Assembly: GCA_015233155.1 (NCBI GenBank)
Contig: JADFYG010000027.1
Location: forward strand, 1-64,000
DNA from: Candidatus Rifleibacteriota bacterium
GTDB lineage: Bacteria > Muiribacteriota > Ozemobacteria > Ozemobacterales > Ozemobacteraceae
DNA length: 64,000 nucleotides
Reading direction: 5' to 3'
In this document: in pieces, positions 45,180 to 53,562 of the stretch
Numbering within the stretch: position 1 is the stretch's first letter
How the letters are laid out: every line of letters starts with the position of its first letter
The notes under the pieces: model-generated
Told to the model about the DNA's origin: nothing
The model's input: only the letters and a program-made list of their open reading frames with translations
Databases searched by the model: none
Position numbers and translations under genes: made by a program

Positions 45180-45461
45180 ATGATACTAAGCTTTCGATGC
45201 AAGGAAGCCGAAACCATCTTCAATCGAGGACAATCAAAAAAACTACCCTCGGACATCCATCGAGTGGCCCTAAGAAAATTGCTTCAAATACACGCTGCTG
45301 TCAGTTTGGACAACCTTAAAATTCCACCTGGGAATCACCTTGAAGAACTGAAAAAAGAAAGGAAGGGCCAACACAGCATAAGAATTAATGATCAGTGGCG
45401 AATCTGTTTCAAATGGGACAATGGCAATGTCCGTGATGTCGAAATTGTTGATTACCACTAA
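45180..45461 (+). CDS. higB: HigB-type toxin (RelE superfamily mRNA interferase)
   Basis: 93 residues, the typical HigB size. The C-terminal motif GQHSIRINDQWRICFKWDNG followed by VEIVDYH is the RelE/HigB catalytic region with conserved Arg and His/Tyr. These toxins cleave mRNA at the ribosome. GAGGAA precedes the ATG. It is followed 27 bp later by the antitoxin, in the toxin-first order usual for hig. The pair is more AT-rich than its neighbours, which suggests acquisition. Confidence 0.93.
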   Translation: MILSFRCKEAETIFNRGQSKKLPSDIHRVALRKLLQIHAAVSLDNLKIPPGNHLEELKKERKGQHSIRINDQWRICFKWDNGNVRDVEIVDYH

Positions 45462-45488
45462 CATTATTGATAATGAAGGGTGATGTTT

Positions 45489-45800
45489 ATGAAAGCACAT
45501 AAGACAAAAATGGCCCCAGTTCATCCCGGTGAAATTCTAAACGAAGACTTTTTAAAACCAATGAAGATAAGCCAATACCGGCTTGCCGTGAGAATTAATG
45601 TTTCGCCCAGAAGAATCAATGAAATCGTTTTGGAAAAGCGTGCCATAACACCGGATACGGCACTTCGTCTCGGCCGATTTTTCGGTATGGAGCCTCAATA
45701 TTGGCTCAATCTCCAAACTTGGTATGACTTGGAAATTGCAAAAGACGCGAGCGAAAATGGAGCGTTCAACGATATTATTCCTTGGGAAAAAGTCGCCTGA
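45489..45800 (+). CDS. higA: HigA-type antitoxin (XRE family)
   Basis: 103 residues from the ATG at 45489, which has GAAGGG at the right spacing; GTG 45480 and ATG 45483 are in frame too. HigA start APVHPGEILNEDFLKPMKIS, helix-turn-helix ISQYRLAVRINVSPRRINEI, and the tail RLGRFFGMEPQYWLNLQ. It neutralises HigB and likely represses the promoter at 45119-45161. Confidence 0.94.
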   Translation: MKAHKTKMAPVHPGEILNEDFLKPMKISQYRLAVRINVSPRRINEIVLEKRAITPDTALRLGRFFGMEPQYWLNLQTWYDLEIAKDASENGAFNDIIPWEKVA

Positions 45801-46007
45801 TTAAATCAGGAGCTGGCTGATACACTTTAACCGGTTTTCGTTCCATTGCTCCCTAACCCCGATTAGGCCTACTTGCCAGAATAGCTTCCAATTCTCGGCA
45901 ATCCTCCACATCCACACCTGGTCGCTGCTTCATCTCTGAAGTCCGCCTTGCTAGTTCTTGAATCGAAGCCAAGTAGTAAAGCGCAAATATCCAAGGTTCG
46001 GATATAA

Positions 46008-47477
46008 TCAGCGTATGATACCCGGAAATAAAATTGTCACGGTTGAGCCCTTGCCCAAGGCACTTTTAATGCCGATTTCACCACCCATTTCATTGACAAT
46101 GCGCTTACTTATGGCAAGGCCTAGACCGATACCACCGAAGCGGCGCGTGCGGCCGGCGCTGACCTGGTAGAAGGGTTCCCAGACTTTTTCCAGTTCATCA
46201 GGGGATATTCCGATTCCGGTGTCGGCGACAACGAATTCGATGTCATGGTTATGCACGGAAACTTTTAACTCTACGACGCCATCCGGGGTGAACTTGAAAG
46301 CATTGGCAATTACATTACCCAGGATTTGTCGTAAACGGGAAGGATCAATGAAAGCCTGAACGGGTTCGAGCAGACCAAACATGCGAAAAGTCACATTACG
46401 CATCGCAGCCTGAGTGTTTCCGAGTGATTGAATGAATTCGAGCTCTTCTGAAAGATCGGTTTCGCGGCATTCGATCTTGAAGCGATCCGCCTCTATGCTT
46501 GCAAAGTCAAGTATGCCGTCAATCAAACCAGCCAGGTGGTGACAACTTTGAACTATCCGGCGGCCCACATCAGCAACCTCGATGATTGGTGAAGAAGAAG
46601 TCTTTTTCGATATCACACCATGGCGCGGAGTCTTCCCATTAAGCGCGTAAGCAGCCTCGCCTGAATTACCCGTTACCACATGCTCGCCCAGTGGAGAATT
46701 TTGGTGGGATTCTGAAATATGCTTACTTCGTTCTGTAACATCCGTTCTACCGATGTTATTTGCAAACATCGTCGCGTAAGCCCGGATGACGGTGAGAGGT
46801 GTTCGCAGTTCATGGCTCATCATTGTGAGGAATTGGGTCTTTGCGCGACTGGCCTCCTCGGCTCGCTCTTTCGCGGCACGCAGCTCGTCTTCCATACGCT
46901 TACGATCGAGAAGATTCGCGATTATCTGGGCCATAATCTGAAGAAGCGAAATAAAATGTTCCGAACAATCGCTATTCGAATGTTTCCATTTGAGACTGAG
47001 AAAGCCGACTGAGCGCCCATCCAAATACATCGGAACCGCTATCAGAGAACGAAAACCGGATTGCAACAGTTTTTCTCTGTTATCTGCAAACTCGTCGGAA
47101 AGAGCACATACATCTCGAATGTGAATACTTTGCCCCGCTCGAAGTGACTTATGACTGAGGACAACTTCGTTTATCGGCATGGTTTGTTCAACAGGTATGG
47201 TCAAACCATTCTCTTCGTTACACCATTCGTAAGAATTGCCCATGTCATGCTTGTTTTCTTCGAATTGAAATATGGAGGCATGGTCGGCTTCAGTAAAAAT
47301 ACAGATGGCCTGAAGGGCGTGAGCAATGCCCTGGCTGATATGGCGCGAATCAAGACGAAGGAAATCCGTCGAACAGTCCAGAATAACCTTTTCAAAAGAA
47401 AGGCGCGGCGGGCTTTTCTCACTTTGCAGGCCTTGAGTTGCGACGATACCTGATTTTAAATTATACCCTTTTGTCAT
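46008..47477 (-). CDS. GAF-domain sensor histidine kinase
   Basis: 489 residues, soluble. A GAF domain spans about 40-190 (ALQAICIFTEADHASIFQFE..SLIAVPMYLDGRSVGFLSLKW). The HisKA box has H222 (FLTMMSHELRTPLTVI), followed by HATPase motifs (NVIANAFKFTPDG, VADTGIGIS, GGIGLGLAISKRIV). An unusual Ser/Gly/His-rich insertion of about 45 residues (245-290) lies inside the dimerization helices. GGAGG precedes the ATG at 47477, preferred over that at 47504. No regulator gene is adjacent, so it is an orphan kinase. Confidence 0.9.
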   Translation of the reverse strand: MTKGYNLKSGIVATQGLQSEKSPPRLSFEKVILDCSTDFLRLDSRHISQGIAHALQAICIFTEADHASIFQFEENKHDMGNSYEWCNEENGLTIPVEQTMPINEVVLSHKSLRAGQSIHIRDVCALSDEFADNREKLLQSGFRSLIAVPMYLDGRSVGFLSLKWKHSNSDCSEHFISLLQIMAQIIANLLDRKRMEDELRAAKERAEEASRAKTQFLTMMSHELRTPLTVIRAYATMFANNIGRTDVTERSKHISESHQNSPLGEHVVTGNSGEAAYALNGKTPRHGVISKKTSSSPIIEVADVGRRIVQSCHHLAGLIDGILDFASIEADRFKIECRETDLSEELEFIQSLGNTQAAMRNVTFRMFGLLEPVQAFIDPSRLRQILGNVIANAFKFTPDGVVELKVSVHNHDIEFVVADTGIGISPDELEKVWEPFYQVSAGRTRRFGGIGLGLAISKRIVNEMGGEIGIKSALGKGSTVTILFPGIIR

Positions 47478-47692
47478 ACTGTCAGCCTCCGGATCGATTA
47501 CCATGACCCGAAAAATCCCTCAAAACCCTTGTTGTCTCTTATTATTCCATGATATCTGAAATTCAGAAAAGTATCACATGGAGTTTGCCCGGGTAATTTT
47601 TCGTATCATAACGCGAATCGTACTTTGTGGCAAATTATGATACACTTTCACCTTTCTCTCAATCTTACCGTATCGGGGGGTATTGTCCAAAT

Positions 47693-48553
47693 ATGACCGT
47701 GTATATATTCGCTGTCATCCAGGGAATTGTCGAAGGATTGACCGAGTTTTTGCCCATTTCCTCAACGGGCCACATGATTATTACGGATTATTTTCTTGAA
47801 GCTTCCGGTTTTAAAAGCGGACTGTCTGAAGAAGCAGTCAAATCCTTTGAGGTATTTATCCAACTGGGTGCTATCCTCGCCGTGGCGATACTGTATCGGG
47901 CGAAGATCGCTGATATGATTGGTCACTGGCGTGATGGTTTAACCTATTTTGGAAAAGGCGAGAATTCGAAAGAGGCCTCTTCAGAATCCGGACGACTGTC
48001 ACTCGTGCATATACTGTTCGCCATGTTGCCGGCGGTAGTTATCGGACTGTTGTGCCATTCATTCATCAAACACTACCTTTTCTCCGCAAAAACAGTTGTG
48101 ATCGGTCTTGTGGTTGGAGGAGTTTATATGATTTTCGCGGAACGACGCGAAACACCGATTTCGGCTGCGACGCTCGACGCGATAACCCACAGGCAGGCTT
48201 TCCGGATTGGTCTTTTCCAGTGTCTGGCATTGTGGCCGGGTTTTTCGCGCGCGGGTGCAACGATTGCCGGTGGCTTATTAGTCGGAGCGAACCATCGCAC
48301 TGCTGCGGATTTTTCCTTCATTCTTGCCGTTCCGATGATGATTGCAGCTACAGGGCTCGATCTGCTCAAGAGCTATAAAGCTCTTTCCGTGAGTCTGGCA
48401 GGTCCATTTGCAACCGGTTTCTTTGTTTCATTCGTAGTCGCATGGCTGGCAGTGGTTGCTTTTTTAAACTTCCTGGAAAGAGTGAAACTGACTCCCTTTG
48501 CCTGGTATCGCTTCGTTATGGCGGCAGTTGTTTTATTCTTTATGTTTCGGTAG
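47693..48553 (+). CDS. uppP: Undecaprenyl-diphosphate phosphatase
   Basis: 286 residues with about eight helices. The first motif, EGLTEFLPISSTGHMIITD, and the second, GFSRAGATIAGGLLVGANH, are the BacA/UppP active-site signatures. It recycles the lipid carrier for peptidoglycan and other wall polymers at the inner membrane. The start ATG at 47693 leads straight into the conserved N-terminus; a GGGGGG run lies upstream. Confidence 0.96.
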   Translation: MTVYIFAVIQGIVEGLTEFLPISSTGHMIITDYFLEASGFKSGLSEEAVKSFEVFIQLGAILAVAILYRAKIADMIGHWRDGLTYFGKGENSKEASSESGRLSLVHILFAMLPAVVIGLLCHSFIKHYLFSAKTVVIGLVVGGVYMIFAERRETPISAATLDAITHRQAFRIGLFQCLALWPGFSRAGATIAGGLLVGANHRTAADFSFILAVPMMIAATGLDLLKSYKALSVSLAGPFATGFFVSFVVAWLAVVAFLNFLERVKLTPFAWYRFVMAAVVLFFMFR

Positions 48554-48627
48554 GATTAATTCCTAAGAGATGTGACCTGTCCTGTCGATAACTCTGGTGT
48601 TCCGTATACAATTTTGAGGAGCAGAAT

Positions 48628-49701
48628 GTGCGAACGACGAGCTGTATTTTGATGCTTGCGCTCGCCCTGTCGAGCTTGCCGGTCGACGCGGCGATTTATT
48701 CATATCGCGACGATCGTGGACGATTATTTCTGACTGACAATCCACCCAATAAAAAATACAAGATTGTCGTCACGTCCAGAAAAGACAGGGCTGCCCCGGA
48801 TTTACCGACGACATCGGCAACAACTGTGCAGGTAGTGTCAGAAATGTCTCCTCAGAAGGTGTTATTGCCCAACGACGAGACATATTGCGACATAATCAAT
48901 GAGGCTGCCAAATATTATGGACTTGATCCATATTTGATTAAGGCAGTCATCAAGGTAGAATCGGATTTCGATCCGACGACTGTTTCGTCGAAGGGGGCTC
49001 GCGGTCTTATGCAGCTCATTCCAGGAACAGCTAAACTTGTCGGCTGCTCGAACGCATTCGATCCACGTGACAACATACTGGGCGGAGCAAAATATCTTCG
49101 CAGTATGCTGGAACGTTTCCAGGGCAATCTCGATCACGCGCTGGCGGGATATAATGCCGGCCCGGGCCGTGTAGAACAGTATGGCGGAGTTCCCCCTATC
49201 CGGGAAACCCGCAATTACGTTACGAAAGTTAACCACTACTATTCACAATATCGCTCAGGAGCCGGAATTACTGAACCGGCGATGCGTATTACGAAGGTCA
49301 CTCGTTCAATGTCCGTCGTTCCGTCAGCGCTTTCCCAGAAATTACACGCGGCCTATGCGGTTTTTCTGGAAAACGATGTCGAGGGCGCTATTCGCGCATA
49401 TCAGGACATCCTGACCATGTATCCGAGAAATACCCAAAGCCTGTATAACCTGGCCTGCCTGATGGACATGGAACGTCGATATGACGAGGCTATAGAGACA
49501 TATAAATCCGCGCTTCGCCAGGACCCGTTCCTTGACAAGGCAATATATAATCTTGCAATAATTTATGAGCGCATGGGCCGTCATAAAGATGCCATTGCCT
49601 CGTGGAAAAAATACACTCTTGCCACAAAAGAGGAAGAAAAAATTGCCATGGCCGAGCGCTATATCAACGAACTTGAGGAATACGCTGCCGTAAACCCCTG
49701 A
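48628..49701 (+). CDS. Lytic transglycosylase (SLT) with DUF4124-like start and TPRs
   Basis: 357 residues. A signal peptide (to about 22) is followed by a DUF4124-like segment (IYSYRDDRGRLFLTDNPP), then an SLT domain (about 85-205) with catalytic E111 (IKVESDFDP), GARGLMQLIPGTAKLVG and AGYNAGPGRVEQY. C-terminal TPRs (about 235-345; NLACLMDMERRYDEAI) could bind envelope partners. It cleaves peptidoglycan in the periplasm. GTG start with GAGGAG upstream. It lies just ahead of pseudopilin-like genes, so it may open the wall for that apparatus. Confidence 0.93.
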   Translation: MRTTSCILMLALALSSLPVDAAIYSYRDDRGRLFLTDNPPNKKYKIVVTSRKDRAAPDLPTTSATTVQVVSEMSPQKVLLPNDETYCDIINEAAKYYGLDPYLIKAVIKVESDFDPTTVSSKGARGLMQLIPGTAKLVGCSNAFDPRDNILGGAKYLRSMLERFQGNLDHALAGYNAGPGRVEQYGGVPPIRETRNYVTKVNHYYSQYRSGAGITEPAMRITKVTRSMSVVPSALSQKLHAAYAVFLENDVEGAIRAYQDILTMYPRNTQSLYNLACLMDMERRYDEAIETYKSALRQDPFLDKAIYNLAIIYERMGRHKDAIASWKKYTLATKEEEKIAMAERYINELEEYAAVNP

Positions 49702-49752
49702 AAGAGCGGTGTTCACCTTTTCCGCCACAGCGGAAATTGCTGAAGGAGAAAC

Positions 49753-50154
49753 ATGAACGGTTATCGTCGATCGATCGTCATGCGTTCCGGACACACTGCC
49801 CTTCAATGGGCACTCATGTTCGGCATTCTGACGTTTTTACTGCTTCCGTTCGTGCAACTCTGGTCCATTGAAGCCATTCCTCTTTTCGCCAGTGATGACC
49901 ATCGCCGTGCCGCTGTTGCGCTTGAAAACCTGCTTTCTGAAGCACAATCCCGCCCATTTTCGGAAAGTATTCCCAAGACAGAGTTTCGGTTGATTCCCGG
50001 ATATGAAAATATGGGACTGGAAGGCCGTATAGAGATTCTTCCGCATCCTGATATTTCGGGCCTGACGTTGATGCGGGCGCAGGTGCGCTGGGGATTCATC
50101 ATGTTCCGCAGACTGCTTTCCCTGGAAGTCGCGGTAACGCAAACGCATCTATGA
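49753..50154 (+). CDS. Pseudopilin-like protein 1
   Basis: 133 residues. One N-terminal hydrophobic helix follows a short basic leader (MRSGHTALQWALMFGILTFL). If cleaved after G13, position +5 is Gln in place of the conserved Glu. The rest is a small globular domain. GAAGGAG precedes the ATG. It overlaps the next gene by 4 bp. Size and topology resemble GspI-like minor pseudopilins, but the family is not securely identified. Confidence 0.6.
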   Translation: MNGYRRSIVMRSGHTALQWALMFGILTFLLLPFVQLWSIEAIPLFASDDHRRAAVALENLLSEAQSRPFSESIPKTEFRLIPGYENMGLEGRIEILPHPDISGLTLMRAQVRWGFIMFRRLLSLEVAVTQTHL

Positions 50155-50696
50155 TTATGATCAGTGCGCGTCGCGGGCTGCGATCTCCCATCGGGAGAGC
50201 TTCCCCTGAAATTGGAATGTTAATACTGCTTTTGGCCATGATAGCCGGGGCGGTGACTTTTTCATTTTTCATTTCTTCACGTGACGTTAAATCCGCCAAT
50301 GCACGCTCGCTCTGGACGCGAAACATCGAGAAGTTACTGGATAAAATCTCTCTGGAGATACAAAATGCCGCTAACATCGAGTTTCCTTTCCAGGGTGAAG
50401 GAAATCAGTGCATTTTTCGACGCTCATCAGCCGACTGGTCGTTACAGGTCGGCCCTGAAATCGAAATACTGTCACTATCAGAAAGCAATCTGGCATACCA
50501 GATACATGATGCATCCGGAACCAACCTGATGAAACCTTTTCAGGGTAATGCCAATCCTCTTCTGACAGGCATACAGTCAGGGCATTTCGAAAGATCAGGA
50601 CCTCACATGATGCGCTTTTCTTTTAAAATCGCTCCTCCTGATGCTCCCGATTCGCCGGTGACCTTCGAACGTTGCATACATCTGCGCAATCAATGA
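50151..50696 (+). CDS. Pseudopilin-like protein 2 (GspJ-like)
   Basis: 181 residues. Leader and helix read PIGRASPEIGMLILLLAMIAG. Cleavage after G15 would give RASPE with Glu at +5, the standard prepilin position. A long helix is followed by a beta-rich domain (SLEIQNAANIEFPFQGEG). The ATG overlaps the previous stop and its own stop overlaps the next ATG. Resembles GspJ/PilW minor pilins. Confidence 0.6.
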   Translation: MIMISARRGLRSPIGRASPEIGMLILLLAMIAGAVTFSFFISSRDVKSANARSLWTRNIEKLLDKISLEIQNAANIEFPFQGEGNQCIFRRSSADWSLQVGPEIEILSLSESNLAYQIHDASGTNLMKPFQGNANPLLTGIQSGHFERSGPHMMRFSFKIAPPDAPDSPVTFERCIHLRNQ

Positions 50697-52441
50697 ACCC
50701 TCTCATTTCACATACACGAAACCCCTCTTTTCCAGTTGCCGTAATGATCGGCTTTTTTTGTCTGCTTTGCGTCGTGATGGCAGGGAAAGTGTATTTCGTC
50801 GATCGGGAACTGGCCGCGCGACGCCTGACTTCGGTCGAAGCCCGCCTTGCCGCTGAGACGGCTTTGCATGCTGGAATCATACAGGTCAGAAAGAGTATTG
50901 CCGAAAGCGGCGGACTGCATCCATCCTTCCGGGCAAATGTTCTTCCGACCACATGGCGGCGCCTCGGACAATTGACGGATGGAGTATTTCGCCTGGTTGA
51001 AATGCGCGATTTACCCGGGATTGACGACCCGCAGACAAGATTAATCGATGAATCAGAATTGTTCCGGGTTGGCGGCGAGGGAAAGTCCGGTGGTTACACA
51101 TTCCGCTCCTGGGGAATAGCCGGAGTAATACCGATAGTCAAGAAATTCGCGGTATTCAACAGTCTGAACGAATTATATTACGGCAGTCCCATTCAGCCAT
51201 GGGTCCGCGAAGCTGAAAGTCTGGACGGATTTCGCAAGACAAATTCAACATTTTTTGAGGACGGACGGCTCGATACGATGGGCGTCAGCAACGATCCTGA
51301 AATGCTGGTAAAAATGTTCCGCCTTCAGGGAACTGATTCATTCAAGCTTCCCGACAATAAAGCACCATTCAAGGGCAATTACGGCTCGCTCTTTTATACG
51401 CGTGGTGGTGAATCTCCCTGCTGGGGACCACTATACTGCCGCACTCCGGTTATCGTGGACGACCATCTGTTCCATGGACCGGTACAAACCGCATCCTATC
51501 TGTTTCGTCGCGGAACATCCCAGGCACGCATTCAGCAAAAAGACGGTCCGGTATATGCCCTGCCTTCGAGCCGCCGCATCCAGATAGCCTGCGACCATCT
51601 CGAAGGCGATCCGCCAGGAGTATTCACCGACATCGATACGTTCCCGAAAACATCGTATCTCGCTCCGTGGCGGCCTGATTTAAACGTTCTGCGCGCATAT
51701 GCAAAAAAAGAAGGTCTTTATATCGATGAAAATGGCAAAGGAATTCTGCGCGGAGAACCGACGAAGAGCGAGTATCATTTTACTCCGTCCAAGCTGTATT
51801 CCGAGGCGTATCTTACCCCAAACTCACCTCACATGATTCAGGATGAGATCACGGATGGCACTATTACTCTTTCAACCGCGAGTCGCTTTGATGGTCGCAA
51901 CAATATAGGCACCGCCGAGTTGAATGGCGTGCAGGTGATCTTCGCCGAAACGTCGATCTCTTTGCGTGGCGAAGTCGGAGGCGATCTGATGATCGTGACT
52001 CCACGTCACATCCTCCTGACCGGTTCAACGAACAATGAACACCCCTTCAACCTGTTTCTGGTAGCCGGAGATGGTATTTCTCTGGATACACATGACCTGG
52101 AAGGATTCCTGAAGGAGAATAGCGCCGGACAAGATATGGTCGCAGCAGCCCGTCAATGGTCGATAAATGCCGTCCTGTATAAACCCGGTGCGGGCTGGTA
52201 TGGGAACTGGTCGCGCCTCCTGAGCGGAACCGATATACCGGTTCCGGAGGGAATTGGGAATGGCGGGCGCGTATCTGTAACCATTCGGGGCGCTTGCCTT
52301 GAAGGCAATCTTTCCCGGTGGCTGGAACACGCCGCCCCCGAAGGCATCAAAATCGAGTGGAACCCGAATGCGGTTGACAGACTTCCCTTTCAACCGGTCA
52401 GTGTGAATCTCTTTCGCACGCGCGTTGTCCCTGTTTTCTGA
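50693..52441 (+). CDS. Pilus-associated protein with N-terminal membrane anchor (PilX/GspK-like)
   Basis: 582 residues from the ATG at 50693, whose sequence overlaps the preceding stop (ATGA). A single N-terminal helix (PVAVMIGFFCLLCVVMAGKVYF) precedes a helical stalk (AARRLTSVEARLAAETALHAGIIQVR) and a large extracytoplasmic domain. The helix-stalk arrangement fits PilX/GspK-like large minor pilins, but no defined family is recognised in the C-terminal 450 residues. Confidence 0.6.
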   Translation: MNPLISHTRNPSFPVAVMIGFFCLLCVVMAGKVYFVDRELAARRLTSVEARLAAETALHAGIIQVRKSIAESGGLHPSFRANVLPTTWRRLGQLTDGVFRLVEMRDLPGIDDPQTRLIDESELFRVGGEGKSGGYTFRSWGIAGVIPIVKKFAVFNSLNELYYGSPIQPWVREAESLDGFRKTNSTFFEDGRLDTMGVSNDPEMLVKMFRLQGTDSFKLPDNKAPFKGNYGSLFYTRGGESPCWGPLYCRTPVIVDDHLFHGPVQTASYLFRRGTSQARIQQKDGPVYALPSSRRIQIACDHLEGDPPGVFTDIDTFPKTSYLAPWRPDLNVLRAYAKKEGLYIDENGKGILRGEPTKSEYHFTPSKLYSEAYLTPNSPHMIQDEITDGTITLSTASRFDGRNNIGTAELNGVQVIFAETSISLRGEVGGDLMIVTPRHILLTGSTNNEHPFNLFLVAGDGISLDTHDLEGFLKENSAGQDMVAAARQWSINAVLYKPGAGWYGNWSRLLSGTDIPVPEGIGNGGRVSVTIRGACLEGNLSRWLEHAAPEGIKIEWNPNAVDRLPFQPVSVNLFRTRVVPVF

Positions 52442-52494
52442 TCCGCCCTCCGATAAAAATCAGGTAGTGGCATACTCTTAACTGACGACCAAAT

Positions 52495-52530
52495 TTAACC
52501 ACAGATGGACACGGATGAACACAGATAAAA
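52495..52530. repeat. Dispersed ACAGATGGACACGGATGAACACAGAT-type repeat
   Basis: TTAACCACAGATGGACACGG is followed by ATGAACACAGATAAAA. This short imperfect internal repeat (ACAGATGGACAC / GGATGAACACAGAT) resembles intergenic elements found widely in environmental bacterial genomes. It lies in the gap before yggS. Confidence 0.6.
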
Positions 52531-52590
52531 AAAACACAATAATAGCCGCATCAGTTAAATTAGCCCACCACCCAAAAATCAGAGTCTGAC

Positions 52591-53274
52591 ATGGATATAC
52601 AGCACAACCTGAACGAAATACGGGAACGAATTGCCGCGGCAACCTCAAGATCGGGACGAGACCCCGGATGTGTAACTCTTATTGCCGTGACAAAGACTGT
52701 CGACGCCGAAACAGTAAGGCAGCTGGCAATGGCCGGGCAGACAAAATTCGGGGAAAACCGTCCGCAAGGCCTTCGGGACAAATCGCGTCTTCTGGAAGAT
52801 CTCACGGTTTCGTGGCATCAAATCGGAACTCTGCAGGGAAACAAGATAAAATACGTTTATCCAACGGTCGAGCTCGTGCATTCAATCGATCGCAGAGAGT
52901 TGCTCGACGAATTTGCCGGCTGGGCAAATAAAACAGGCAGAAAATGTCCATGTCTGCTCGAAGTGCATATTTCGGACGAAGAGACCAAGCACGGCTTCGA
53001 TCCTGACGAAATTCCGGATTTCATAGAATCGATTCGGGATCGACCAGGACTCGATATTCGTGGTATGATGGGCATGGCACCCTTCACCGACGATCACAGG
53101 GTCGTGCGGGCGGCGTTCAAGCGCTTACGGGAACTATTCGATCGCAGCCGGTCACTCCAGGGCGCCGCCTATCGCGCAATTGATCTTTCGATGGGGATGT
53201 CGGACGATTTCGAAATCGCAATAGAAGAGGGTTCGACAATGGTTCGCATCGGACGGGCGTTGTTCAAAGACTGA
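52591..53274 (+). CDS. yggS: YggS-family pyridoxal-phosphate homeostasis protein
   Basis: 227 residues. PLP-barrel features: LIAVTKTVDAETVRQL with the PLP lysine (K35), FGENRPQGLRDKS, WHQIGTLQGNK, and SMGMSDDFEIAIEEGSTMVRIG. It buffers free PLP and affects amino-acid and vitamin B6 homeostasis; no catalytic activity is known. The yggT gene follows by 18 bp, a common pairing. Confidence 0.96.
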   Translation: MDIQHNLNEIRERIAAATSRSGRDPGCVTLIAVTKTVDAETVRQLAMAGQTKFGENRPQGLRDKSRLLEDLTVSWHQIGTLQGNKIKYVYPTVELVHSIDRRELLDEFAGWANKTGRKCPCLLEVHISDEETKHGFDPDEIPDFIESIRDRPGLDIRGMMGMAPFTDDHRVVRAAFKRLRELFDRSRSLQGAAYRAIDLSMGMSDDFEIAIEEGSTMVRIGRALFKD

Positions 53275-53292
53275 AAACCCAAAGGAAATATA

Positions 53293-53538
53293 ATGGGATT
53301 ACTGGTGTTGGTAGTGAAAGTAATGCAGCTGGCCATACTGTTTCGCATACTTCTCTCATGGTTCGTTCGCGATACATATGATCGCCGTTTGCTCACTTTT
53401 ACGCGTACTGTAGACAAGTTCCTGAAGCCATTTCGCGTAACCATTCCCATGGGTGCGGCCGGCGTATTTCTCGACCTGGGGCCGATTTTGGCGCTCGTGA
53501 CTCTTCAGATGCTGGAAAGTATTTTAATCTCATTCTGA
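53293..53538 (+). CDS. yggT: YggT-family membrane protein
   Basis: 81 residues with two hydrophobic segments (LVLVVKVMQLAILFRILLSW, FLDLGPILALVTLQML) and the family core DKFLKPFRVTIPM. It is related to chloroplast CCB3. Inner membrane; precise function unknown. AAAGGA precedes the ATG, and the HypC-HydE gene follows 24 bp downstream. Confidence 0.9.
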   Translation: MGLLVLVVKVMQLAILFRILLSWFVRDTYDRRLLTFTRTVDKFLKPFRVTIPMGAAGVFLDLGPILALVTLQMLESILISF

Positions 53539-53562
53539 AACCACAATATCAAGGAAAAACCA

